In this document: piece after piece, positions 8,899 through 16,781 of the stretch | How positions within the stretch are numbered: the first letter of the stretch is position 1 | Layout of the letters: every line of letters begins with the position of its first letter | From: Oceanospirillum linum | Lineage (GTDB): Bacteria > Pseudomonadota > Gammaproteobacteria > Pseudomonadales > Halomonadaceae | DNA: 64,000 bases | NCBI RefSeq assembly: GCF_001995095.2 | Contig: NZ_MTSD02000001.1 | Location: 1,054,001-1,118,000 of the forward strand | Reading direction: 5' to 3' | Made by a program: the position numbers and the translations under genes | Notes under the pieces: generated by a model | Databases searched by the model: none | Seen by the model: only the letters and a program-made list of their open reading frames with translations | Told to the model about the DNA's origin: nothing

Positions 8899-9108
8899 TT
8901 ACAGAGCAACGATGTTCTCTGCCTGAGGGCCTTTAGCGCCATCAGTAACAGTAAATTCAACTTGCTGACCTTCAGTCAGAGTTTTGAATCCAGAGCTTGC
9001 AATTGCACTGAAGTGAGCAAACACGTCAGGACCAGATTGCTGCTCGATGAAACCAAAACCTTTAGCTTCGTTAAACCACTTAACAGTACCACGGATAGTA
9101 TTAGACAT
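8899..9108 (-). CDS. Cold-shock protein, CspA family (copy 1)
   Basis: A 69-residue single cold-shock domain that binds single-stranded RNA and DNA and melts RNA structure. RNP1 (KGFGFI, residues 17-22) and RNP2 (VFAHFSAI, about 29-36) are intact. The ATG at 9108 follows AGGTGA. The leader is long, with a GCCTT/AAGGC hairpin about 35-50 bases before the start, as is common for cold-shock mRNAs that change fold with temperature. The product is identical to that of 9398-9607. A putative -35 TTGCAG near the edge of the duplicated block reads CTGCAG in the other copy, so the two promoters may differ in strength (inference). Which csp paralogue this is cannot be said. Confidence 0.95.
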   Translation of the reverse strand: MSNTIRGTVKWFNEAKGFGFIEQQSGPDVFAHFSAIASSGFKTLTEGQQVEFTVTDGAKGPQAENIVAL

Positions 9109-9344
9109 AATAAATTCACCTGAATTTAGAAAAGTAAAAGTGCCTTCAAAGGCGTTTTTTTTGCTGAAGAATAGACTTGAACTTAGAAACTACAGGACGA
9201 GGTATTACGAATAAAACTACGTATTGGAGAATATAAATTAGCGGCTTTCTTTCTAGCTGCAATCATAATACATAAAGAAAACTAAAATAGCCAGCACTAT
9301 TTTATAGTGTATATAGAAATAAAAATATCATTAGCCAATAAAAC

Positions 9345-9372
9345 AAAAAAAGCCAGTCACTAGGACTGGCTT
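9345..9372 (-). terminator. Terminator of the upstream csp copy
   Basis: Same stem and T-run as at 8846-8873, placed 26 bases after the stop of the second csp gene and before the promoter region of the first. Transcripts of the two copies should therefore be separate. Confidence 0.85.
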
Positions 9373-9397
9373 CTTTCAAACAAGGTTATCTGTAAAA

Positions 9398-9607
9398 TTA
9401 CAGAGCAACGATGTTCTCTGCCTGAGGGCCTTTAGCGCCATCAGTAACAGTAAATTCAACTTGCTGACCTTCAGTCAGAGTTTTGAATCCAGAGCTTGCA
9501 ATTGCACTGAAGTGAGCAAACACGTCAGGACCAGATTGCTGCTCGATGAAACCAAAACCTTTAGCTTCGTTAAACCACTTAACAGTACCACGGATAGTAT
9601 TAGACAT
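9398..9607 (-). CDS. Cold-shock protein, CspA family (copy 2, identical product)
   Basis: Encodes the same 69 residues as 8899-9108, with intact RNP1 and RNP2. Its leader has one base fewer in the T-run near 9654. It is the upstream member of the tandem pair on the minus strand. Its promoter edge has diverged slightly from copy 1, the only visible basis for different expression. The 386-base region upstream to dctM (9608-9993) holds this leader and the dctM terminators; no further gene is seen. Confidence 0.95.
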   Translation of the reverse strand: MSNTIRGTVKWFNEAKGFGFIEQQSGPDVFAHFSAIASSGFKTLTEGQQVEFTVTDGAKGPQAENIVAL

Positions 9608-9853
9608 AATAAATTCACCTGAATTTAGAAAAGTAAAAGTGCCTTCAAAGGCGGTTTTTTGCTGAAGAATAGACTTGAACTTAGAAACTACAGGACGAGG
9701 TATTACGAATAAAACTACGTATTGGAGAATATAAATTAGCGGCTTTCTTTCTAGCTGCAGTCATAGTACATAAGGACAGACCGAATAGCGAGCTTTATTT
9801 CAGATATTTCTCTTTCCTCTCCTTTCTCCTCTTTGTCCATTCTGGAGCACCAA

Positions 9854-9880
9854 TAAAAAAACCCCGCTCATGGCGGGGTT
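9854..9880 (-). terminator. Terminator of the dctPQM operon
   Basis: On the minus strand AACCCCGCC and GGCGGGGTT-like arms around CATGAG form a stem followed by seven T (9860-9854). It is the second of two terminators after dctM. Confidence 0.85.
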
Positions 9881-9914
9881 AACAGAGTGCTTACGCACAA
9901 GCACAGTAAGAAAG

Positions 9915-9967
9915 TCTGGCAGTATTGCCGCCAGAAAAGGCTTTGATTCAAGACCTGAATCAAAGCC
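9915..9967 (-). terminator. Two hairpins directly after dctM, first one a likely terminator
   Basis: GGCTTTGATTCA (9939-9950) pairs perfectly over 12 bp with TGAATCAAAGCC (9956-9967) around a 5-base loop; on the minus strand TTTT follows. Next to it TCTGGC (9915-9920) pairs with GCCAGA (9930-9935). With the stem at 9854-9880 this gives three hairpins in a row. Confidence 0.7.
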
Positions 9968-9993
9968 TGTCGGATTGAAAGTCTTTACGTTGA

Positions 9994-11391
9994 TCAGTAC
10001 CCGTTCAACTGATCGATATACTCCGGGAGGAACAGAGATATCTGAGGCACATAGGTAATCAGAATCAGGAAGCCCAGCAGTAGTGCCAGCCAAGGCAGTG
10101 CAGCTCTGATCACCCAAACCATACTCCGCCCGGTAATACCTGCTGTCACGAACAGGTTCAAACCTACTGGCGGTGTCAGCATACCGATCTCCATGTTCAC
10201 CACCATAATGATACCAAGGTGAATCGGATCAATGCCCAGTTGAGTTGCAATAGGGAACAGGATCGGAGCCATAATCAGCAGAATCGCGGATGGCTCCATG
10301 AAGTTACCCGCCGCCAACAGCAGGATGTTCACCACAATCAGGAAACCCCAGGCAGGCAGGCCCCAACCAATTATCGTTTCCGCAATGATGTGCGGGATAC
10401 GCTCAGTGGTCAGAACATGGGCAAATAACATGGCGTTGGCAATGATAAACAGCAGCATCAGAGAAACTTTAGCTGCATCCAGAACAACACGCTTTACTTC
10501 AGCATCAAAGAAAGACTGCGGCAGAGCAATACCGATCTGCGCCAGGTTACGCCCTACACAGGCGCCTATCGACTCACCATCATAGCGCCACGGCTTATCT
10601 TTCAGAGACCCCATATCCCGGTAACCGAACACAGCAACCAGAAAAGCGTAAACGGCAGCAACCGCAGCTGCTTCAGTCGGACTCGCCACACCACCATAAA
10701 TAGAACCCAAAACGATCACGATCAGCATCAGACCGCCCATGGCGATCGCACCTGAGCGGAACAGGGCACGGAACCCAGGGAATGGCTGAGCCGGGAAGTT
10801 TTTGATGCGCGCCACAACATAGATGGCGATCATCAGAATACCGCCCATCATAAGACCCGGAATCATACCCGCCATAAACATACGGGCTGCAGATACCTCT
10901 GTCGCCGCAGCATATACCAGCATCACGATAGAGGGTGGAATCAGAATACCCAAAGTACCTGCGTTCGCAATAACACCTGCGGCAAAACTTTCCGGATAAC
11001 CAGCCCGAACCATACCGGCAATCACAATAGTACCAATCGCAGCTACCGTTGCAGGTGAAGAACCGGATACGGCTGCAAACAACATACAGGCCATAACAGA
11101 GGCCATCGCCAGACCACCTTTAACGTGGCCGATACTGTCTACTGCAAAGTTAATCAAACGCTTGGCTACACCACCGGTAGACAGGAAGGCTGACGACAGG
11201 ATAAAGAAAGGAATCGCCAGCAGAGTGTAATGATGCGATAACGCTTCAAATAGCTTCAACGATACAGATGCCAGGGAATCCCCCGAAAACATCAGAATAG
11301 TGCCCACACTGGACAAGCCCAGTGCCACAGCAATTGGCATACCCAGGAAGATACAGCCAAACAAAATCAGGAAAAGTACAGCAATTGTCAT
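9994..11391 (-). CDS. dctM: TRAP transporter large permease, C4-dicarboxylate type
   Basis: Inner-membrane 12-helix subunit that carries out sodium-driven uptake of C4-dicarboxylates such as succinate, fumarate and malate together with DctQ and the binding protein DctP. The sequence shows the GMPIAVALGLSS start, the SGSSPATVAAIGTI loop, PPSIVMLVYA, and in the second half NMEIGMLTPPVGLNLFV, all typical of DctM. At 465 residues it is longer than the usual 425-430 because of a hydrophilic stretch (YRDMGSLKDKPWRYDGESIG and on) in the middle. Its ATG overlaps the dctQ stop by four bases, so the two are coupled. Two terminators follow. DctP, which delivers the substrate, is frameshifted here. Confidence 0.93.
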   Translation of the reverse strand: MTIAVLFLILFGCIFLGMPIAVALGLSSVGTILMFSGDSLASVSLKLFEALSHHYTLLAIPFFILSSAFLSTGGVAKRLINFAVDSIGHVKGGLAMASVMACMLFAAVSGSSPATVAAIGTIVIAGMVRAGYPESFAAGVIANAGTLGILIPPSIVMLVYAAATEVSAARMFMAGMIPGLMMGGILMIAIYVVARIKNFPAQPFPGFRALFRSGAIAMGGLMLIVIVLGSIYGGVASPTEAAAVAAVYAFLVAVFGYRDMGSLKDKPWRYDGESIGACVGRNLAQIGIALPQSFFDAEVKRVVLDAAKVSLMLLFIIANAMLFAHVLTTERIPHIIAETIIGWGLPAWGFLIVVNILLLAAGNFMEPSAILLIMAPILFPIATQLGIDPIHLGIIMVVNMEIGMLTPPVGLNLFVTAGITGRSMVWVIRAALPWLALLLGFLILITYVPQISLFLPEYIDQLNGY

Positions 11392-12029
11392 TTGTCTGCT
11401 CCCGAAGTACCAGGTTTATTAACATCAGGTCTATCTTGGCTATCTGAGCCGGAATCAGCTTGCTCAGAAGTCATTTTTTCGGCTTTGGCGCTATCAGCTG
11501 CATTCTGCAGCTCTTCCGCCAGATGCATACTTTCCTTACCTTCATCAGCCAGATGGAAGCCATCTTTTTTACCTGTAAGAATGCCCCAGCCCAACTCAGC
11601 GAAACGAATGACCAATAACACAAAGCCCACCGGCATGATCATCATCGCCATCCACTTAGGAATAGGGATATCCTCCATCTCAATATTGATCATATGCATC
11701 AGCTGCAGGTAGTCCCAGGAACCTAACAGGAAAAGGGCGCAATAAACAAAGCACAGTGCGATGGCAACAAGACCGGCCAGGCGGCGTAGCGGTTCGGGCA
11801 GCAATTTTACCGCGACATCAACCCCGATATGCGCACCAATACGCACTCCATAAGAGGCGCCAAACAGTACAAACCATGCAGCAGTGTAAAGGGTTGCTTC
11901 CTGAATCCAGGTCACACCAGTGCTGAAGACAAAGCGCATAATCACTTCAGCAAATACCAGCAGGGTCATGGCGACCAGCAAGAGAGCAACAATGTTCTCT
12001 TCAAGTTTATGAATGAAACGTACAACCAT
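11388..12029 (-). CDS. dctQ: TRAP transporter small permease
   Basis: Four-helix membrane subunit that pairs with DctM. Helices are visible at about residues 13-33, 47-70, 90-110 and 130-150, with the family segment GASYGVRIGAHIGVDV and the PIPKWMAMMIMPVGF stretch. I start at the ATG at 12029 (MVVRFIHKLEEN), which has a GAGAG site upstream; a longer frame from 12176 adds 49 residues unlike the family. The 213-residue protein has a hydrophilic, charged tail of about 60 residues (rich in Ala, Asp, Ser and Lys) that small DctQ proteins usually lack. It lies after a strong hairpin that separates it from dctP. Confidence 0.9.
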   Translation of the reverse strand: MVVRFIHKLEENIVALLLVAMTLLVFAEVIMRFVFSTGVTWIQEATLYTAAWFVLFGASYGVRIGAHIGVDVAVKLLPEPLRRLAGLVAIALCFVYCALFLLGSWDYLQLMHMINIEMEDIPIPKWMAMMIMPVGFVLLVIRFAELGWGILTGKKDGFHLADEGKESMHLAEELQNAADSAKAEKMTSEQADSGSDSQDRPDVNKPGTSGADK

Positions 12030-12149
12030 GATTAAACTCTCATCGTTTCGTGAGCAGGCTCTGTCCGGATAAAAGCCGGACGGTGAAAACCATCGGGCCA
12101 TCAGGTAATGGAATAGAAGCCAAAGGGGGTATGTGAGGGTTTTAAAACA

Positions 12150-12173
12150 CCGCTGCCAGCGCACTGGCAGCGG
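12150..12173 (-). terminator. Intercistronic hairpin between dctP and dctQ
   Basis: CCGCTGCCAG (12150-12159) pairs perfectly with CTGGCAGCGG (12164-12173) around four bases; on the minus strand TGTTTT follows. Together with TTACTGA/TCAGTAA (12248-12254 and 12271-12277) it sits between the binding-protein gene and the permease genes. In TRAP and ABC operons such stems let the binding protein be made in excess, by partial termination or by shielding the upstream mRNA. Confidence 0.7.
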
Positions 12174-12287
12174 CATTTTCTTCTCTACTACGCGCTCATT
12201 AAGTGCATTAAACCGCTCTTAAAGTAGACAGAGCGCTACAACACACCTTACTGAAGAGGCAAAAACCATCTCAGTAAAGCAAGGTTG

Positions 12288-13275
12288 TTAGTTGTTAGCC
12301 TGAACGGCAGCATCAATAACGTCTTTACCAATCTGACGCTCGAACTGTTTCCAAACAGGCTTCATCGCTTCTACCCACTGCTGACGCTCAGCATCAGAAA
12401 TTTGCAGGACAGTGGTACGACCAGAGTCGATAATACGTTGACGGTCACCCATCGCTTTCTCTTTCGCTACGCCATTACCGTAAGCGATCGCCTCATCCAT
12501 TGCTTTCTTCAGCTCGACACGAACATCATCGTCCAGGCCTTTCCAGAAACGGGCAGAGGTTACAACCATATAGTCCAGAACACCGTGGTTGGTCTCAGTC
12601 ACATAATCCTGAATTTCGAAGAATTTTTTCGAATACAGGTTCGACCATGGGTTTTCAGCACCATCAATCGCTTTAGTCTGCATCAGGGTGAAAACTTCAG
12701 AGAACGGCTTTTTCAAAGGGATCGCATCAACGGCCTCAAACTGAGATACCAGAACGTCTGAAGTCATGATGCGGAATTTCAGGCCTTCAGCATCTGCAGG
12801 CGTGCGCAGAGGCTTGTTAGCTGACATCTGCTTCATACCGTTATGGATATAACCCAGTCCCATCAGACCGCGTTTCTCCAGTGAAGTCAGTAGCTTCTGG
12901 CCAGTAGGGCCTTTCTGGAAACGGTCAACTGCATCCATATCTTTGAACAGGAATGGCAGATCATAGACCTGAAGCTGCTTGGTGTATTTCTTAAATTTAG
13001 ACAGGGAAGGCGCAGCAATCTGAACATCGCCCAGCAGCATCGCTTCCAGAACTTTGCCGTCACCGAACAGCTGAGAGTTTGGATAAACCTCAACATTAAC
13101 CTTGCCTGGCAGACGGGATTCAGCCAGCTCTTTAAATTTAAGAGCCATCTGACCTTTGGGGGGTATTTTCTGCTACAACGTGAGAAAACTTGATCGTTAC
13201 AGGTGCTGCGAAAGCTGTGGCTGCACTGGCAAACATACATGCTGCAAGCGTAACCGCTTTGGTGAGTGAACGCAT
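12288..13275 (-). pseudogene. dctP: TRAP C4-dicarboxylate binding protein, disrupted by a one-base frameshift
   Basis: From the ATG at 13275 (AGGAGT upstream) the frame encodes a clean signal peptide (MRSLTKAVTLAACMFASA...) and mature start APVTIKFSHVVAENTP. A run of six C on the coding strand (13158-13163), where five would keep frame, then shifts it to a stop at 13138-13140 after 45 residues. The remainder continues in the next frame from 13157 to 12288 (KGQMALKFKELAESRLPGK..., YPNSQLFGDGK, AENPWSNLY), closely like Pseudomonas DctP. With one C removed the product would be 328 residues, full length. The body has no other damage, so this is a fresh mutation, a phase-variable tract, or a sequencing error in a homopolymer. 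The internal ATG at 13148 would give a 286-residue protein without signal peptide that could not reach the periplasm. Confidence 0.93.
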
Positions 13276-13370
13276 TGATCCGACTCCTAATGGAATTTGT
13301 TGTTATGTGATATCGCCCTTGGCTTTCGGTTATCTCCACAGGAGCACCCGATATAAGCCAACAGGTATGC

Positions 13371-13394
13371 AAAAAAGGCCGGACAACGCCGGCC
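13371..13394 (-). terminator. Terminator-like stem in the dctP leader
   Basis: On the minus strand GGCCGG (13394-13389) and CCGGCC (13382-13377) form a stem around six bases, followed by six T (13376-13371). It lies about 100 bases before the dctP start and inside the probable leader. It could be an attenuator or the end of a short RNA. Confidence 0.55.
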
Positions 13395-13448
13395 ACAAAC
13401 TTGCAAAGGCCAGCCCAAATGACTTAAAGGCTGCGACCGCCCCTAAAC

Positions 13449-13466
13449 AATCAAATACTATGCCAA
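13449..13466 (-). promoter_or_regulatory. Possible sigma-54 promoter of dctPQM
   Basis: On the minus strand TTGGCATAGTATTTGATT aligns with the -24/-12 consensus TTGGCACG-N4-TTGCW: the TTGGCA and TTG parts match and the spacing is right, but the -12 GC is GA. It lies about 175 bases before dctP and downstream of two palindromes that resemble enhancer sites. dct TRAP operons of related bacteria use sigma-54 with DctB/DctD. Confidence 0.35.
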
Positions 13467-13561
13467 CTTAAAAGCACTCACATCAAAATGGATAACAATA
13501 TGATTTAAAAAGGTTTTTTAAAAAAACAACATCCAACAAAAACTTTAAAGCCATCTAATAA

Positions 13562-13579
13562 TGCGCGGATTTCCGCACA
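13562..13579. promoter_or_regulatory. DctD-like palindrome, proximal
   Basis: TGCGCGGATTTCCGCACA is an 18-bp near-palindrome (arms match 7 of 8). It lies about 100 bases upstream of the sigma-54-like promoter, as expected for a bound enhancer protein. A half-site of the same motif (GTGCGGATTT) occurs at 13693-13702. Confidence 0.45.
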
Positions 13580-13740
13580 ATACTAAAAAACATAGGCGGA
13601 CAACCACCCATCTCAGACATCAAAGCATTAGACCTAGGTCTAAAGCGGTTTCACCTGCAACAGAGTTCCGGAAGCCTTAAGTGTTAAATTCAGTGCGGAT
13701 TTTCTACAATCCAGCACAAAACAACCGGCATAAAGCGAAG

Positions 13741-13758
13741 TGTGCGGCATTTCACACA
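13741..13758. promoter_or_regulatory. DctD-like palindrome, distal
   Basis: TGTGCGGCATTTCACACA matches the motif of 13562-13579 at most positions. The copies are arranged like upstream activator sites. The 637-base gap 13276-13912 thus holds leader, promoter and operator candidates for dctPQM. A 43-codon frame on the minus strand (13690-13818) with a good ribosome site and a lipoprotein-like signal overlaps these sites and is not called as a gene. Confidence 0.4.
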
Positions 13759-13912
13759 AGATGCCACCAGCAATGCACCCAATAACGACAGAGCAAGCAA
13801 ATGACACTTGAATTTCATCGACACTCCCCCATTTGTTAACTCATAGCTTTGTCCGGTGATATGCAGAAATACAGCCAGACAGACCGATCCAGCTCTCCCG
13901 TAAAGGTCACTT

Positions 13913-14590
13913 ATGACGAACAATATTCGGCCCGCCACCTCCCCTGAGTGGCAAAAAATCAAAACAGTCCTGCTGGATATGGACGGCACTCTGCTGGATC
14001 TTCACTTCGACAGTCACTTCTGGCTGGAGCACCTCCCTAAGCGCTATGCTGAACTGCACAAACTAGATCATGCCAGTGCTCAGGCGTATGTGATCGATGA
14101 GATCACCAAAGAACAGGGCACACTTAACTGGTACAGCCTCGATTATTGGGCCAATCACTTTAAGGTCGATATCGTTGCGCTTAAAAAAGAAGTTCAGCAC
14201 CTTATTGGTTTTCGAAGTGACGCCATAGAACTGCTGAAGTTTCTCGAAACACATCAGGCACAGGTTATTCTCGCAACCAATGCTGACCATCATAGTCTTG
14301 AGATCAAACTTCCGGTGACAGGCCTTGATCAGTATGTAGACCATATTGTCAGTTCCGCTGAGCTTAAAATAGCGAAAGAAGATCCTGCATTCTGGAAAGC
14401 CTTAGCAGAAAAGATCCATTACGATCCTGCCAGTTCACTCCTGATCGACGACAATGAGAGCGTGCTGGATTCTGCTCGCGAATTTGGTATTCAGTTCCTC
14501 TATACCATTATGCAGCCGGATATGCGTTCACCGGAGAGAACACTGACCCGTTATCCCGGTGTCAGTAAATTTTCAACCATTATCAGCTGA
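13913..14590 (+). CDS. yrfG: GMP/IMP nucleotidase, HAD superfamily
   Basis: HAD hydrolase that dephosphorylates purine nucleotides in the cytoplasm (E. coli YrfG acts on GMP and IMP). Motif I is LLDMDGTLLDLHFD (about residues 20-33, nucleophile and acid Asp), motif II is VILATNADHHS, and motif III/IV is K around 155 with LLIDDNESVLD. The segment NWYSLDYWANHF and the ending after MQPDMRSPERT are typical of YrfG. Length is 225 residues, normal. It opens the yrfG-hslR-hslO series, the same order as in E. coli, 67 bases before hslR. Confidence 0.92.
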   Translation: MTNNIRPATSPEWQKIKTVLLDMDGTLLDLHFDSHFWLEHLPKRYAELHKLDHASAQAYVIDEITKEQGTLNWYSLDYWANHFKVDIVALKKEVQHLIGFRSDAIELLKFLETHQAQVILATNADHHSLEIKLPVTGLDQYVDHIVSSAELKIAKEDPAFWKALAEKIHYDPASSLLIDDNESVLDSAREFGIQFLYTIMQPDMRSPERTLTRYPGVSKFSTIIS

Positions 14591-14657
14591 TAGCAACACC
14601 AAAAGTTGCAGGCTCAAAATTCAATAGACCGGCACAAAGATATTTAAAGGTAACGGC

Positions 14658-15059
14658 ATGAATACACCCCATACCAAAGTTCGCCTGGATAAATGGCTCT
14701 GGGCCGCTCGTTTTTTTAAAACCCGGGCCTTAGCCAAAAAAGCAATTGAAGGTGGCAAGGTTCATTACAACGGGGATCGCTGTAAAAGCAGCAAAATGGC
14801 TGAAATTGGAGCCATGCTGACACTCCCCCAGGGCTGGGATGAAAAGCGGATCGAGATTATCGCACTTTCCGATCAACGACGGGGAGCACCAGAAGCCGCT
14901 CTTCTCTATAAAGAAACAGCAGCCAGTATCAAAAAGCGGGAAGAAGAGGCAGAAAAGCGCAAGCTAATGAAAAACACTACTGGAGCACCGGATCAACGTC
15001 CTAATAAGAAAGACCGCCGGATGATCCACCGCTTTAAACGGGTTGATAGTGAACTATAA
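14658..15059 (+). CDS. hslR: Ribosome-associated heat-shock protein Hsp15
   Basis: S4-domain RNA-binding protein that holds free 50S subunits carrying a stalled nascent chain and helps recycle them. The S4 domain fills residues 8-65 (VRLDKWLWAARFFKTRALAKKAIEGGKVHYNG), followed by a basic, charged C-terminal helix rich in KKRE and EEAEKRK. At 133 residues the length is normal for Hsp15. It sits between yrfG and hslO in the conserved order; E. coli transcribes hslR with hslO under sigma-32 control, but I did not find a convincing heat-shock promoter here. Confidence 0.95.
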   Translation: MNTPHTKVRLDKWLWAARFFKTRALAKKAIEGGKVHYNGDRCKSSKMAEIGAMLTLPQGWDEKRIEIIALSDQRRGAPEAALLYKETAASIKKREEEAEKRKLMKNTTGAPDQRPNKKDRRMIHRFKRVDSEL

Positions 15060-15246
15060 TAAAAGGACGTCTTATGGCATAGCCATATACGGGTGTTATC
15101 GCCATGTCGATAACCTGTGAATAATGTGACCTCAGGTTGTTTTAGATCACCCCGCGAAACCCACGCCCAAAATACCGTAACCAGAAGTACCAAGATCAGA
15201 AACATCACGATCAAGAGTACTCTGACCGACAATACAGAAGAGATTT

Positions 15247-16119
15247 ATGAGCCAATACGACTTGATTCAGCGCTTTGTGATTGCCAACACTCCCGTCCGA
15301 GGTGAGGTCGTTCGGCTAAAAGATAGCTTCCGGGAAGTACTTGATAAACACAGCTACCCACCTGCTATTGAAAAACAACTGGGTGAAATGCTCTCCGCAG
15401 CCGCCCTGCTGACAGCCATTGTTAAAGTAGATGGCATCCTCTCACTCCAGGCAAGAGGCCCTGGCCCCTGCAGCCTGCTGATGGCCGAGTCCAATCCGGG
15501 AGGAGATCTGCGAGCGATTGCCCGCTGGGATGGAGAGCTGGGCGACGCCAACACGCTGAAGGATTTAATGGGTGAAGGCCAACTTGTCATCACGATTGAA
15601 CCCACCAATGGCAAGCGTTATCAGGGCATTATCTCTCTGGAACGTGAAACTCTGGCGCACTGCCTGGAACAGTACTTTGAACAATCCGAGCAATTACCAA
15701 GTCGCCTATGGCTCAATGTTACAGGTAAGGTCGCGTCTGGCTTTATGCTTCAGGCTCTGCCATCAGAACGGACAGAGGCAGATCTGAACGCATGGGAACA
15801 TGCGGTGAGTCTCGCAGAAACCATTAAAGATGAAGAGCTTGCCGAATTACCTTTTGAAGACCTATTGCATCGCCTCTATCACCAGGAAGAGGTACGTATT
15901 TTTGCAGCAAGTCCGTTGCGCTTTAACTGCACCTGCTCTGAGGAGCGTGTTAAAAACGCACTGGTCAGCATGGGAAAAGAAGAGCTGAACGAAGTGATCA
16001 GGGAGCAGGGAGCCGTTGAGAGCAAGTGCCAGTTTTGCAACACACTTTATCGCTTCAGTGCGGCTGATATTGAAAACCTTTTTGATAACCCCGATGCGCC
16101 ATCACCGGTTCTTCATTGA
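15247..16119 (+). CDS. hslO: Redox-activated chaperone Hsp33
   Basis: Holdase chaperone switched on by oxidative unfolding. The four zinc-binding cysteines are present: C228 and C230 (CTC) and C261 and C264 (CQFC), near the C terminus. The N-terminal domain contains RGEVVRLKDSF, LQARGPGP and SNPGGDLRAIARW, typical for the family. At 290 residues it is full length. The ATG follows AGAAGAG. The 187-base space from hslR is larger than in E. coli. The product protects proteins under combined heat and oxidant stress, fitting the neighbouring Hsp15. Confidence 0.96.
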   Translation: MSQYDLIQRFVIANTPVRGEVVRLKDSFREVLDKHSYPPAIEKQLGEMLSAAALLTAIVKVDGILSLQARGPGPCSLLMAESNPGGDLRAIARWDGELGDANTLKDLMGEGQLVITIEPTNGKRYQGIISLERETLAHCLEQYFEQSEQLPSRLWLNVTGKVASGFMLQALPSERTEADLNAWEHAVSLAETIKDEELAELPFEDLLHRLYHQEEVRIFAASPLRFNCTCSEERVKNALVSMGKEELNEVIREQGAVESKCQFCNTLYRFSAADIENLFDNPDAPSPVLH

Positions 16120-16204
16120 CCGGACACTTACCGATTAAACCCCGGGTATATAGCACCAATACTTCAGGTAACGACTATAAACCCAGATATCTTTCTATAA
16201 AAAA

Positions 16205-16238
16205 GTATCGTTGCAACCTGATTGTGTTGCAGCGATAC
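16205..16238 (-). terminator. 13-bp hairpin in the hslO-pckA gap, T-run on the minus strand
   Basis: GTATCGTTGCAAC (16205-16217) pairs with GTTGCAGCGATAC (16226-16238), 12 of 13 positions. A run of six T follows only on the minus strand, so the terminator points left, against hslO and pckA. No minus-strand gene is seen in the gap. It may end an antisense or small RNA started within 16240-16780. Confidence 0.5.
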
Positions 16239-16685
16239 CGGAAAACCTCTCCTTTATTTCGGTAAAACATCCTCTTTCCGCTCAAATTTCTTGTAGTAAA
16301 ACTACAAAAAATAAATTTCAGCCCGAAATACGTCCTAAAAACAGTGAATATCCGGTCATAAAAAGTGAGCCTGATACCTTTTTTATGACATTTTTTGCAT
16401 TTGGTAGACGTAAGTTACGCTTAGTAAGAACCTCTATCATTTAGAGCGTAAACCATCTTTAACACTAAAATTTCAGCGAAATACTCTAAAAACCTCTGCT
16501 TTTTTGTGTGCAACTGCATCAAGATTTTTGTTTTGTAACTGTTTTTCAGGATTTTCTTCCTGTTAGGGCTTCGCACAGACCTGCTTTTTTTGACATAATA
16601 CGCGCCTAAAAACCGCGTCTGCAGACAAGCTGTTTTGGGATTGATCCCCGAAGGCGACGCCCTAAAGAATCGGTTTTTAGTACCC

Positions 16686-16737
16686 GCTTGGTAATTTGCC
16701 CGCTTTGGTAAATTTGCCCTCTTTGGTAAGTTTGCCC
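16686..16737. repeat. Three imperfect 16-18-bp repeats just upstream of pckA
   Basis: GCTTGGTAATTTGCCC (16686-16701), then TTTGGTAAATTTGCCC and TTTGGTAAGTTTGCCC in the next two 18-base units. Each contains a near-palindrome GGTAA-TTTGCC. The last unit ends 44 bases before the pckA ATG, so they could be operators or leader elements. The remainder of the 662-base gap 16120-16781 is AT-rich; TTTGACATAATACG near 16588 may hold a promoter. No gene is seen. Confidence 0.7.
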
Positions 16738-16781
16738 GGTTTGATAGTAGTTGATCGGCTGGAGCCGAAGGACACAAGTAA

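Larger units (their letters stand above)
8846..9782. repeat. Direct tandem duplication of about 440 bp carrying two csp genes
   Basis: The segment 8846-9284 recurs at 9345-9782, offset 499 bases. Each copy holds terminator, coding region and long 5' leader. The coding regions give identical proteins and look identical in DNA. Differences are confined to the leader (one-base indel in a T-run near 9153-9162 / 9654-9660) and to the far edge near 9274-9284 / 9771-9782. A 60-base AT-rich spacer (9285-9344) separates the copies. The near identity points to a recent duplication or ongoing gene conversion. Confidence 0.93.

Noticed and set aside
8899-9782. Cold-shock repeats considered as an insertion sequence or integron cassette array
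   Set aside because: No transposase, no terminal inverted repeats and no attC-like sites; a plain tandem duplication explains it.
13690-13818. 43-codon minus-strand frame with a lipoprotein-like signal (LLGALLVASC) and GGGGGAG ribosome site
   Set aside because: The mature part has no sensible composition or family and it overlaps the DctD-like palindrome and half-site. Possibly a decayed small gene; not supported enough to call.
14993-15232. 79-codon minus-strand frame with one hydrophobic helix opposite the end of hslR
   Set aside because: TTG start without ribosome site, and half of it lies antisense to hslR. The hydrophobic run is probably chance.
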